Shown here piece after piece: positions 1 through 6,007 of a stretch of DNA of 6,007 nt. A program made the position numbers and the translations under genes. Origin of the DNA: Euzebyaceae bacterium (GTDB taxonomy: Bacteria > Actinomycetota > Nitriliruptoria > Euzebyales > Egibacteraceae); the NCBI GenBank assembly GCA_013696915.1, contig JACCXR010000146.1, positions 1 to 6,007 on the forward strand, given 5' to 3'. The notes under the pieces were generated by a model that saw nothing but the letters and a program-made list of their open reading frames with translations, had not been told where the DNA came from and did no database searches. Every line of letters begins with the position of its first letter. The first letter of the stretch is position 1.

Positions 1-4
1 CGAG

Positions 5-8
5 CCTC
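5..8 (-). promoter_or_regulatory. Possible ribosome binding site of a following gene outside the window
   Basis: GAGG on the minus strand follows the stop of the small membrane protein by six bases, with four bases left before the window edge. A start codon just outside would be well placed. In Mycobacterium tuberculosis the order, as recalled, is mfd, mazG, lpqU, eno, so enolase is a reasonable guess for the next gene. Nothing in the window shows it. Confidence 0.25.
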
Positions 9-14
9 GGCGAT

Positions 15-269
15 TCACGTCTCGACGAGCAGGGAGGCGGCAGCGAGCAGGCCGCCGACGAGCAGGCCGAGGCCGACCGGGCGGGTGCGCTCGGCGGTGA
101 GTGCCGCAGCCGCCAGCGCGCCGACGAGGGCGTACACCACGACGACGGCGCCGGCGGGCCCGGCATCGGCCGCGAACCGCACCAGGGGCGGCATGGCCAC
201 CGCGGCGAGCAGTCCCAGGGCGAAGACGGCGCCCTTCTCGCGGGGATCGGGGCGTCGCCCGGCCGTCAC
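15..269 (-). CDS. Small membrane protein of unknown function, coupled to mazG
   Basis: Unrecognised 84-residue protein. The GTG start (269-267) overlaps the mazG TGA stop (268-266) in a GTGA arrangement typical of translational coupling. No good ribosome binding site stands at the usual distance, since GGAGG in the end of mazG is roughly 16 bases away. A basic N-terminus (RRPDPREK) precedes three hydrophobic segments at about 13-30, 39-58 and 64-82. Arginines 61 and 63 sit between the second and third, so the positive-inside rule predicts the N-terminus inside and the C-terminus outside. Codons are almost all G/C-ending, as in the neighbours, and the translation changes sharply from the arginine-rich nonsense this frame gives inside mazG to a coherent hydrophobic protein. 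That change is the main reason to call it real. Met26 is a possible alternative start but would lose the first segment. Substrate, partner and role cannot be read from the sequence. Confidence 0.75.
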   Translation of the reverse strand: MTAGRRPDPREKGAVFALGLLAAVAMPPLVRFAADAGPAGAVVVVYALVGALAAAALTAERTRPVGLGLLVGGLLAAASLLVET

Positions 270-1423
270 GCCGGTTCGTCCGTGCCCTCCGCCGCCTTGG
301 CGGCCTCCCACAGCGCGAGCCACTGCTCCCGCGTGAGGTCCCCCAGGGCGCGGTCCGCCCGCTCGCCCATCGTCGAGAAGCGGTCGCGGAACCGCCGGGC
401 GGCGCCGCGCAGGGCCATCTCGGGGTCGATTTGGTGGCGGCGCGCCAGGCCGACGACGGAGAGCAGCAGGTCGCCGAGCTCGCGCTCGCGGACGCCGCCG
501 TCCGCGGCGGCGAGGAACTCGTCGAGCTCCGCGCGGACGCGGTCGGCGGCCTCGGCGTCCGCGGTCCAGTCGAAGCCTGTCCGGGCCGCGCGGCGCTGCA
601 GCTTCTCGGCGTACTGCAACGCCGGCAGCGCGGCCGGGATGCCGTCGAACGGCCCGGTCCGCTCCGGCTTCTCGGCCGCCTTCAGGTCCTCCCAGTTCGC
701 GACGACCTCGTCCGCCGACTCCACGGTCGCGCCGGCGAAGACGTGGGGGTGGCGGCCGACGAGCTTGTCGGTGATGCCCTGCGCGACGTCGTCGATCGTG
801 AACCGCTGCTCGTCCTCGGCGACCTGGGCGTGGAAGACGACCTGGAGCAGGACGTCGCCGAGCTCCTCGCGGATGGCGTCGGGATCCCCGCCGGCGATGG
901 CGTCGAGCAGCTCGTAGACCTCCTCGACGGCGTAGGGCGCGAGCGTGGCATGGGTCTGCTCGTGGTCCCAGGGGCAGCCGCCGGGGCCGCGGAGCCGCTG
1001 CTCGACCGCCACCAGCCCGAGCAGCGCGGTGCCCTTCGGGGCGAGGAGGTAGTAGACGACCTCGACCTCGACACCCGCGCGGGCCGCCTCCATCCCGAGC
1101 GTGCGTGTGAAGCCCTCGTCGTCGCCGGGGCCGAACAGGTAGGCGACCTCGGTCTCGCGCTGCGCCCGGTCCACGATCCACTCGGCGCGCCACTTGTCGT
1201 GCGGGCTCAGGCCGCCGAGCAGGTCGGCCCGGCCGAGCGCCCGCCCCTCCGGCGGCTCCGGGACGACCTCGTGGCGCAGCTCGGCGATCTCCAGGTGCCC
1301 CGCGAAGGGATGGTCGGCCGTGCGCAACAGCACCAACTCCGAGGACATCAGCGCCGACCAGCTGTGCAGCGGCAGCAGCCCCGGCAGCTGGTCGGCCGTG
1401 TCGATCAGGACGAGTCGAGCCAC
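266..1423 (-). CDS. mazG: Nucleoside triphosphate pyrophosphohydrolase MazG with N-terminal extension
   Basis: Cytoplasmic enzyme of the all-alpha NTP pyrophosphohydrolase family, which hydrolyses NTPs or dNTPs to NMP and pyrophosphate and is linked to nucleotide-pool cleaning and stress responses. Residues about 140-385 match a whole MazG, comparable to the 263-residue E. coli protein. The first domain has GCPWDHEQTH (149-158), the metal-binding pair E168xxE171 / E187xxD190 and KLVGRHPHVF (220-229). The second has KLQRRAARTGFDW (274-286) and E299xxE302 / E315xxD318, so both metal sites look intact, though the spacing in the second is short. The first 140 residues are not part of MazG proper. 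Mycobacterial MazG, as recalled, also has an N-terminal extension, and Bacillus YabN carries a tetrapyrrole-methylase-like domain there. GPGDDEGFTR followed by GVEVEVV (98-123) could be a worn remnant of such a domain, which is inference. The GTG start has GGAG six bases upstream. The stop overlaps the next gene. Confidence 0.95.
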   Translation of the reverse strand: MARLVLIDTADQLPGLLPLHSWSALMSSELVLLRTADHPFAGHLEIAELRHEVVPEPPEGRALGRADLLGGLSPHDKWRAEWIVDRAQRETEVAYLFGPGDDEGFTRTLGMEAARAGVEVEVVYYLLAPKGTALLGLVAVEQRLRGPGGCPWDHEQTHATLAPYAVEEVYELLDAIAGGDPDAIREELGDVLLQVVFHAQVAEDEQRFTIDDVAQGITDKLVGRHPHVFAGATVESADEVVANWEDLKAAEKPERTGPFDGIPAALPALQYAEKLQRRAARTGFDWTADAEAADRVRAELDEFLAAADGGVRERELGDLLLSVVGLARRHQIDPEMALRGAARRFRDRFSTMGERADRALGDLTREQWLALWEAAKAAEGTDEPA

Positions 1424-1429
1424 TAACCG

Positions 1430-1433
1430 CTCC
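1430..1433 (-). promoter_or_regulatory. Ribosome binding site of mazG
   Basis: GGAG on the minus strand lies six bases before the GTG at 1423. It is a short match to the anti-Shine-Dalgarno sequence but well spaced, and it supports the chosen mazG start. The upstream palindrome at 1437-1448 is only three bases away, so local folding could affect access. Confidence 0.6.
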
Positions 1434-1436
1434 GCT

Positions 1437-1448
1437 CGCGAGCTCGCG
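1437..1448. repeat. Perfect 12-bp palindrome between the foldase gene and mazG
   Basis: CGCGAGCTCGCG reads the same on both strands and overlaps a second palindrome, GCTCGCGAGC (1434-1443). Together they fill much of the 34-bp gap. No T-run follows. It could be a small RNA structure beside the mazG ribosome binding site or a protein site, but palindromes of C and G are frequent at this base composition. Confidence 0.35.
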
Positions 1449-1457
1449 TCGCTTCTA

Positions 1458-2516
1458 CTAACTCGCGACTTCGGTGGGCGGCGGCAGGAGGTCCTCGGTA
1501 CCGCCCTCGGTCGGGGCCTCCTGGAGGTTGCCCAGCGGGTCTACCGGGGTGACCTGACCGGTCTCGGCGTCCCAGGCGCCCAGCCGCGGGTTCACGGTGA
1601 CCTCCGCGGCGGCGTTCTGCTCCAGGAGCCACTCCTCGACGACGCCGGCCTCCTCCTCGGACCGCAGCTGCTCGCGGATCTGCTCCTCCGCCTCCTCCTG
1701 CGTCGGCGCGGCGAGCCGCTCGATCACGTGGAAGCCGAACTGCGTCTGCACGGGGCCGACGACCTCGCCCTCGGCCGCGGCGGTCAGCGCCTCCTCGAAC
1801 TCGGGCACGGTCTGGCCGGGCGCGATCTCCCCGAGCTCGCCGCGGTTCTCCTGGGCGCTCGGGTCGGTGGAGAGCTCCCCGGCGAGATCGCCGAAGTCCT
1901 CTCCGGCCTCCAGGCGCGACAGCACGTCCTGCGCCTCCTCCTCGGTCCCGACGAGGATGTGGCGGGCGCGCGGGTTCCCGCCGCCGGCGGCCTGCTCGGC
2001 GAACGCGGCGTCGATGCGGTCCTGGGGGATCTCGATGTCCGCGGTCAGCGCTTCCTGGACCTTTTCCTGGTACACGAGGTCGCGGATCTGGGTGTTCACG
2101 TCCTCCTGCGACAGCCCCCGCTCGGCGATGAACGCGTCGAAGGCCTCCTGCCCCCCGAACTGCGGCGAGTCGATGATCTCCTGCAGCCGGGCGTCGACGT
2201 CGGCGTCCGTGACGGTGACGTCGAGGCCGACCGCTCCCTGCTCCAGCAGCGACGAGCGGATCAGCTGGCTGAGGATCTGCGCCTGGATCTGGCGCTCGAC
2301 GGTGCCGTCGTCGCCCTCGAGGTTCTGCTGGACCTGCGGGTCGGCCTTCGCGACCTCGAGTCGCTCCTCCACGGTGGCGATCGGGATGTCCTCCCCGTTC
2401 ACGGTCGCGGCGACGGTCGGGTCGCCGGCGGTCCCACCGCAGGCGGTCAGAACGAGCGCCACCAGCAGGGCCGGGATCAACGCACGCAGAGTCTTGGCGT
2501 GACGGGGTGTGGGCAC
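1458..2516 (-). CDS. SurA/PrsA-like PpiC-type peptidyl-prolyl cis-trans isomerase lipoprotein
   Basis: Predicted extracytoplasmic, lipid-anchored foldase of 352 residues that isomerises Xaa-Pro bonds in exported proteins. The N-terminus has a basic segment, a hydrophobic core and lipobox LTAC with Cys26, the only cysteine in the protein. A SurA-N-like helical chaperone region covers about 33-160. One parvulin (PpiC) domain follows at about 182-268, recognised by ARHIL (184-188), ELSTDPS (214-220), RGELGE (225-230), VPEFEEAL (237-244) and GPVQTQFGFHVI (254-265). The two parvulin histidines correspond to His186 and His263. A helical stretch and a Pro/acidic tail end the protein. By hand count the mature part has about 70 Asp+Glu, 17 Arg+Lys and only two lysines. 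The GTG start is supported by GAGGA six bases upstream and by the signal peptide beginning there. It lies 36 bp after mfd and 34 bp before mazG. No gene symbol is given because surA and prsA cannot be separated here. Confidence 0.93.
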   Translation of the reverse strand: MPTPRHAKTLRALIPALLVALVLTACGGTAGDPTVAATVNGEDIPIATVEERLEVAKADPQVQQNLEGDDGTVERQIQAQILSQLIRSSLLEQGAVGLDVTVTDADVDARLQEIIDSPQFGGQEAFDAFIAERGLSQEDVNTQIRDLVYQEKVQEALTADIEIPQDRIDAAFAEQAAGGGNPRARHILVGTEEEAQDVLSRLEAGEDFGDLAGELSTDPSAQENRGELGEIAPGQTVPEFEEALTAAAEGEVVGPVQTQFGFHVIERLAAPTQEEAEEQIREQLRSEEEAGVVEEWLLEQNAAAEVTVNPRLGAWDAETGQVTPVDPLGNLQEAPTEGGTEDLLPPPTEVAS

Positions 2517-2522
2517 GACGGG

Positions 2523-2527
2523 TCCTC
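2523..2527 (-). promoter_or_regulatory. Ribosome binding site of the foldase gene
   Basis: GAGGA on the minus strand lies six bases before the GTG at 2516. It fixes this GTG as the start, which agrees with the signal peptide beginning immediately after it. Confidence 0.7.
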
Positions 2528-2552
2528 GGGTCGGAGCGATGAGGAGGCGATT

Positions 2553-5500
2553 CTAGCCGCCGGCCTGTGGGCGGCTCTTGGCCGGTCGGCCTGCGCGCGG
2601 GCCGGCGAGTGCGTCCGCCAGGCGCCCCGCCACCCAGCCGACGAGGTCGCCGCCGCGCGGCAGCACCAGCTCCAGGGCGGACGCGGTCGGGTTGTACACG
2701 GCGGTCGGATCCTCGCGCTGCAGCCGGATCTCCTGCGAGTCCGTCAGCGTCACCGGCGTGACCCGGACCGTGCGCCGCGGCGTCGTCGTGATCTCGGTGA
2801 TGCCCCAGCGCCGGGTGGCGGCGCGCAGCGCGGCGACCGACAGCAGCCGGTTCGCAGGGTCGGGCAGCTCGCCGTAGCGGTCCTCGAGCTCGGCGCGGAC
2901 GCGCTTGATGCCGGCGGCGTCGCGGACCGCGGCAACCTTGCGGTACGCCTCCAGCCGCAGGGCCTCGTCGGCGATGTAGTCCTTCGGCAGGTGGGCGTTG
3001 ACCGGGAGGTCGATGGTGATCTCGGCCTCGGGCTGGAGCAGCGCGCCCGGCTTGCCGCCGCGGCGCAGCTCCTCGACCGCTTCGGCCATCAGGCGGGCGT
3101 ACGCCTCGAAGCCGACGGCGGCCACGTGCCCGGACTGGTCGGCGCCGAGCACGTTGCCCGCCCCGCGGATCTCGAGGTCCCGCAGCGCGATCGACAGCCC
3201 CGAGCCGAGGTTCGTGAACGTCGAGACGGTCTCGAGCCGCCTGTACGCCTCCTCCGTCATCGCGGTGTGCTCGGGATAGAACAGATAGGCGTAGCCGCGC
3301 TCGGTGGACCGGCCGACGCGGCCGCGGAGCTGGTAGAGCTGGGCGAGCCCGAGCAGGTCGGCGCGCTCCATCACCAGCGTGTTCGCGTTCGGCACGTCGA
3401 GGCCGGACTCGATGATCGTCGTGCAGACGAGGACGTCGAACTCGCGCTGCCAGAAGGCGATCATCACCTTCTCGAGCTCGGCCTCGGGCATCTGCCCGTG
3501 CGCGATGGCGACGCGCGCCCCTGGGACGAGCTCCCGCACCCGCTCGGCGGCCGCGGGGATCGTCCGCACCTGGTTGTGGACCCAGAACACCTGGCCCTCC
3601 CGGAGCAGCTCCCGGCGGACCGCCAGCGCCGCCAGCGTCTCCTCCCACACGCCGACGTGGGTGACGACGGGCTGACGCTCCTCCGGGGGCGTGTCGATCG
3701 TCGACATGTCGCGGATGCCGGTGATCGCCATCTCCATGGTGCGCGGGATGGGCGTCGCCGTCATCGTGAGCACGTCCACGGACGTCCGGAGCTGCTTCAG
3801 CCGCTCCTTGTGGCCGACGCCGAAGCGCTGCTCCTCGTCGACGACCAGCAGACCCAGGTCCTTGAAGCCCACGTCGGCGCCGAGGAGCCGGTGGGTGCCG
3901 ATCACCAGGTCGACGGTCCCGGCCGCGAGCCCGTCGAGGATCTCGCGCTGCTCGGCGGGGCCGGCGAACCGCGACAGGACGCGGACGGCGACGGGGAAGC
4001 CGGAGAAGCGCTCCGAGAACGTCTCGCCGTGCTGCTGCGCGAGCAGGGTCGTCGGCACGAGCACGGCGACCTGCTTCCCGTCGAAGACGGCCTTCGCGGC
4101 GGCGCGGACCGCGATCTCGGTTTTGCCGAACCCGACGTCGCCGCAGATTAGACGGTCCATGGGCAGCGGCGCCTCCATGTCCTGCTTGACCTCGTCGATC
4201 GCCGCGACCTGGTCCGGCGTCTCGACGTACGGGAAGGCGGTCTCGAGCTCCGACTGCCAGGCGCTGTCGGGGCTGAACGACACGCCGGGCGCGTGCATGC
4301 GGGCCTGGTAGAGGCGGATGAGCTCGGCCGCGATGTCCCGCACGGCCTTGCGCACCTTGACCTTCGCCCGCTCCCAGTCCGCACCTCCGAGGCGCATGAC
4401 CCGTGGCTGCTCGCCGCCGACGTACTTCGCGATCGCGTCGACCTGGTCGCTGGGGACGTAGAGCCGGTCGCCGCCGGCGTACTCGCAGACGACGTAGTCA
4501 CGCGTGACCGTGCCGGCCGGCCCCCCGCCGACCATGGTCGTGGGGCCCTTGAGCTGGCGGGTCACGATGCCGACGTAGCGCCCGACGCCGTGGACGTTGT
4601 GGACGACGGGGTCGCCGGGCGCGAGGTCGAGGACAGTCTCGCCGGCCGCGCGCCTGCTCGGCAGCCGCCTGGCGGCGCGGGACCTGCGCGGGCCGAACAG
4701 GTCCCACTCGCCGAGCACAGCGAGGTCGAGGTCGAGGCTGTGGAAGCCCTCCCGCAGCGGCGATTCGACGATGACGATCCGGCCGGCGTCGGCGGGCCCC
4801 ACCCGCTCGCGGACCGGCGCGGCGATGCCCTCGTCGCGGAGGACCTCGGCGAGGCGCAGCGCGGGGCCGTGGCCGAGCGTCGTGAGCACGACGGTGGCGC
4901 CCTCGGAGGCCAGGCGTCGCACTGTCGCGGCAGCGGCGGCGACGTCGCCGCGGAAGGAGTCCCAGGGCAGGCCGGGGACGGCGACCGCGTCCCTCCCCCC
5001 GAACGGGGCGAGGCGCCACACCGGCCCGCGGACGCGCCGCTGCACGGTCGGCCACTCCGCGAACCCGACGACGTCCTGATCGCTGTCGGGTGCAAGGAAG
5101 CCGCCGCCGTCCTCGCTGCCCCACCCGGCGACCAGCAGCGCCTGCGCCTGGTCGCGGAGTTCCTCGGCGCGGTCGGCCACGCGCAGGGGGTCGACGACCG
5201 CGGTGCCCGCGCCGTCCGGGAAGAAGTCGGGCAGGAACGCCGGCGCGGGGTGGATCGCGGTGACGAGGGACTCCATGCCCTCGAACGCGATCCCGTCGGC
5301 GAGGAGCTGGAGCTGCTCCGCCAAGGCCGGGATCCGCTTCGCGAGGAGCCGGGCGGTGTCGGCCGTCTCGGCGTCGAGCACGAGCTCGCGGGCGGGGTCG
5401 ACGGCGACCGCGTCCAGCGTCTCCAGGGTGCGCTGGTCGGCGGCGGCGAACGCCCGGACCGAGTCCACGTCGTCGCCCCAGAACTCCACGCGGACCGGGT

Positions 5501-6007
5501 GGTCGGCGGCCGACGGGAAGACGTCGACCAGCCCACCCCGGACGGCGAACTCGCCGCGCCGCTCGACGAGGGTCGTGCGGGTGTAGCCGAGCGCCGCGAG
5601 CGATTCGACGAGCCCGTCGAGGCCGTGCGGGTAGGTGGCGTCGAGCCGGATCGGCTCGCGCTCGCCGAGGCGGGGGTCCATGGGCTGGAGCAGCGCGCGG
5701 ACCGGGGCGACGACCACGGCGAGGGCGCCGGCGCGGAGCCGGTCGAGGACGCGGAGGCGCTGGCCGACCGTGGCGGCCTGGGGCGAGAGGCGCTCGTGCG
5801 GGAGGGTCTCCCACGGCGGGAAGACCGCGACGGCGTCCCCTCCCAGGAAGGCGGACAGGTCGTCCGCGAGCGCCTCGGCGTCCCGCTCCGTCGGGGTGAC
5901 GACCAGCAGCGCCGGCGTCTGCTCGGCGAGCAGGGCGAGGGCGTAGGCGCGCAGCGGCGGGCCGACGGCGACGGCGCCCGGCACGGCGAGGTCGGCGAGG
6001 GGCTCGC
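2553..6007 (-). CDS. mfd: Transcription-repair coupling factor Mfd (5' end cut by window edge)
   Basis: Mfd is a cytoplasmic DNA translocase that removes RNA polymerase stalled at lesions and recruits UvrA for nucleotide excision repair. Residues are numbered from the GTG at 5984. Seen in order: a UvrB-like N-terminal region (about 1-265, with WETLPHERLSP at 58-68); a less conserved middle; the CarD-like polymerase-interacting domain (about 450-540, with HGVGRYVGI and GDRLYVP); and a superfamily 2 helicase core. The core has Walker A GDVGFGKTE (615-623), DEEQRF (716-721), TATPIPRT (742-749) and motif VI QLRGRVGR (885-892). The translocation motif RDLEIRGAGNVLG follows (935-947), then the C-terminal regulatory domain (about 990-1115) and a short basic tail. 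All key motifs are intact. The frame stays open upstream through seven more codons (EPLADLA) to the window edge, and actinobacterial homologues as recalled have more sequence before this point. The true start is therefore probably outside, and the GTG at 5984 is probably internal. First gene of the apparent operon within view. Confidence 0.97.
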   Translation of the reverse strand, partial: EPLADLAVPGAVAVGPPLRAYALALLAEQTPALLVVTPTERDAEALADDLSAFLGGDAVAVFPPWETLPHERLSPQAATVGQRLRVLDRLRAGALAVVVAPVRALLQPMDPRLGEREPIRLDATYPHGLDGLVESLAALGYTRTTLVERRGEFAVRGGLVDVFPSAADHPVRVEFWGDDVDSVRAFAAADQRTLETLDAVAVDPARELVLDAETADTARLLAKRIPALAEQLQLLADGIAFEGMESLVTAIHPAPAFLPDFFPDGAGTAVVDPLRVADRAEELRDQAQALLVAGWGSEDGGGFLAPDSDQDVVGFAEWPTVQRRVRGPVWRLAPFGGRDAVAVPGLPWDSFRGDVAAAAATVRRLASEGATVVLTTLGHGPALRLAEVLRDEGIAAPVRERVGPADAGRIVIVESPLREGFHSLDLDLAVLGEWDLFGPRRSRAARRLPSRRAAGETVLDLAPGDPVVHNVHGVGRYVGIVTRQLKGPTTMVGGGPAGTVTRDYVVCEYAGGDRLYVPSDQVDAIAKYVGGEQPRVMRLGGADWERAKVKVRKAVRDIAAELIRLYQARMHAPGVSFSPDSAWQSELETAFPYVETPDQVAAIDEVKQDMEAPLPMDRLICGDVGFGKTEIAVRAAAKAVFDGKQVAVLVPTTLLAQQHGETFSERFSGFPVAVRVLSRFAGPAEQREILDGLAAGTVDLVIGTHRLLGADVGFKDLGLLVVDEEQRFGVGHKERLKQLRTSVDVLTMTATPIPRTMEMAITGIRDMSTIDTPPEERQPVVTHVGVWEETLAALAVRRELLREGQVFWVHNQVRTIPAAAERVRELVPGARVAIAHGQMPEAELEKVMIAFWQREFDVLVCTTIIESGLDVPNANTLVMERADLLGLAQLYQLRGRVGRSTERGYAYLFYPEHTAMTEEAYRRLETVSTFTNLGSGLSIALRDLEIRGAGNVLGADQSGHVAAVGFEAYARLMAEAVEELRRGGKPGALLQPEAEITIDLPVNAHLPKDYIADEALRLEAYRKVAAVRDAAGIKRVRAELEDRYGELPDPANRLLSVAALRAATRRWGITEITTTPRRTVRVTPVTLTDSQEIRLQREDPTAVYNPTASALELVLPRGGDLVGWVAGRLADALAGPRAGRPAKSRPQAGG
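2555..2576 (-). repeat. Inverted repeat at the mfd stop codon (possible mRNA hairpin)
   Basis: AGCCGCC and its exact complement GGCGGCT flank an 8-base spacer (2562-2569), giving a 7-bp GC-rich stem that ends within the mfd stop codon. No run of T follows on the minus strand, so it does not look like a standard intrinsic terminator. It could slow polymerase, shape an mRNA end or simply be chance in such GC-rich DNA. Confidence 0.4.

Noticed and set aside
270..1193. Upstream part of the frame that carries the small membrane protein
   Set aside because: It overlaps mazG and reads as arginine-rich nonsense. Only the last 84 codons form a coherent protein, so the start was placed at the GTG at 269.
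101..1426. 441-codon open frame on the plus strand opposite mazG
   Set aside because: It lies antisense across the full mazG coding region, whose motifs are clear. The translation is repetitive and resembles no family.
2517..2552. Promoter or intrinsic terminator between mfd and the foldase gene
   Set aside because: The gap is only 36 bp, with no -10/-35-like pair and no T-run. Only the ribosome binding site and the hairpin overlapping the mfd end are visible.
1423..3648. 741-codon minus-strand frame across mfd and the foldase gene
   Set aside because: Out-of-frame shadow: arginine/glycine/proline-rich, no motifs, and it conflicts with two genes with intact domains in another frame.
1194..4151. 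985-codon open frame on the plus strand, antisense to mazG, the foldase gene and mfd
   Set aside because: It crosses three well-supported genes and two intergenic gaps, its translation is low-complexity Arg/Leu/Gly/Asp-rich, and no domain is visible. Long antisense open frames are expected at this GC content.
4498..5814. 438-codon minus-strand frame inside mfd
   Set aside because: Shadow of the mfd reading frame; proline/arginine-rich with no recognisable domain.
5982..5984. GTG as the true start of mfd
   Set aside because: The frame remains open to the window edge with plausible Mfd-like sequence, homologues extend further, and no ribosome binding site can be seen a few bases upstream of it.
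1..6007. Defence system, mobile element, CRISPR array, tRNA or rRNA
   Set aside because: All but about 85 bases are filled by four minus-strand coding regions of ordinary composition. No direct-repeat arrays, transposase motifs, attachment-like repeats or RNA gene folds were seen.

Overview
The window is a compact, very GC-rich block of bacterial housekeeping DNA read entirely from the minus strand. Base composition, strong G/C preference at third codon positions, GTG start codons at all three visible gene starts and the protein sequences themselves point to Actinomycetota. The Mfd sequence looks actinobacterial from memory. A PpiC-type foldase lipoprotein between mfd and mazG suggests a deep lineage such as Thermoleophilia rather than a mycobacterium or streptomycete. 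That finer placement is inference only.

In transcription order (high to low coordinates) the layout is as follows. (1) mfd, the transcription-repair coupling factor, has its 5' end cut by the window edge. (2) After 36 bp comes a SurA/PrsA-like PpiC peptidyl-prolyl isomerase with a lipoprotein signal. (3) After 34 bp comes mazG, a nucleoside triphosphate pyrophosphohydrolase with two MazG domains and an N-terminal extension of about 140 residues. (4) An 84-residue protein with three predicted membrane segments starts inside the mazG stop codon (GTGA overlap). It was not recognised. The window ends 14 bp after its stop, and those bases contain a possible ribosome binding site for another gene just outside.

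The short gaps, the overlap and the absence of any terminator with a U-tract suggest one transcription unit. Its promoter would lie upstream of mfd, outside the window. Two of the products fit a genome-maintenance theme: Mfd clears stalled RNA polymerase and recruits excision repair, and MazG hydrolyses non-canonical or excess NTPs. The foldase acts outside the cytoplasmic membrane on exported proteins and appears to share only transcription with them. No stretch longer than 36 bp lacks a gene.

No mobile element, CRISPR array, RNA gene, toxin-antitoxin pair, defence system or other clearly new system was seen. The points most worth a second look are the unrecognised small membrane protein coupled to mazG, the possible remnant methylase-like domain at the MazG N-terminus, and the very acidic, lysine-poor foldase. 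Long open frames on the plus strand are GC-driven shadows.
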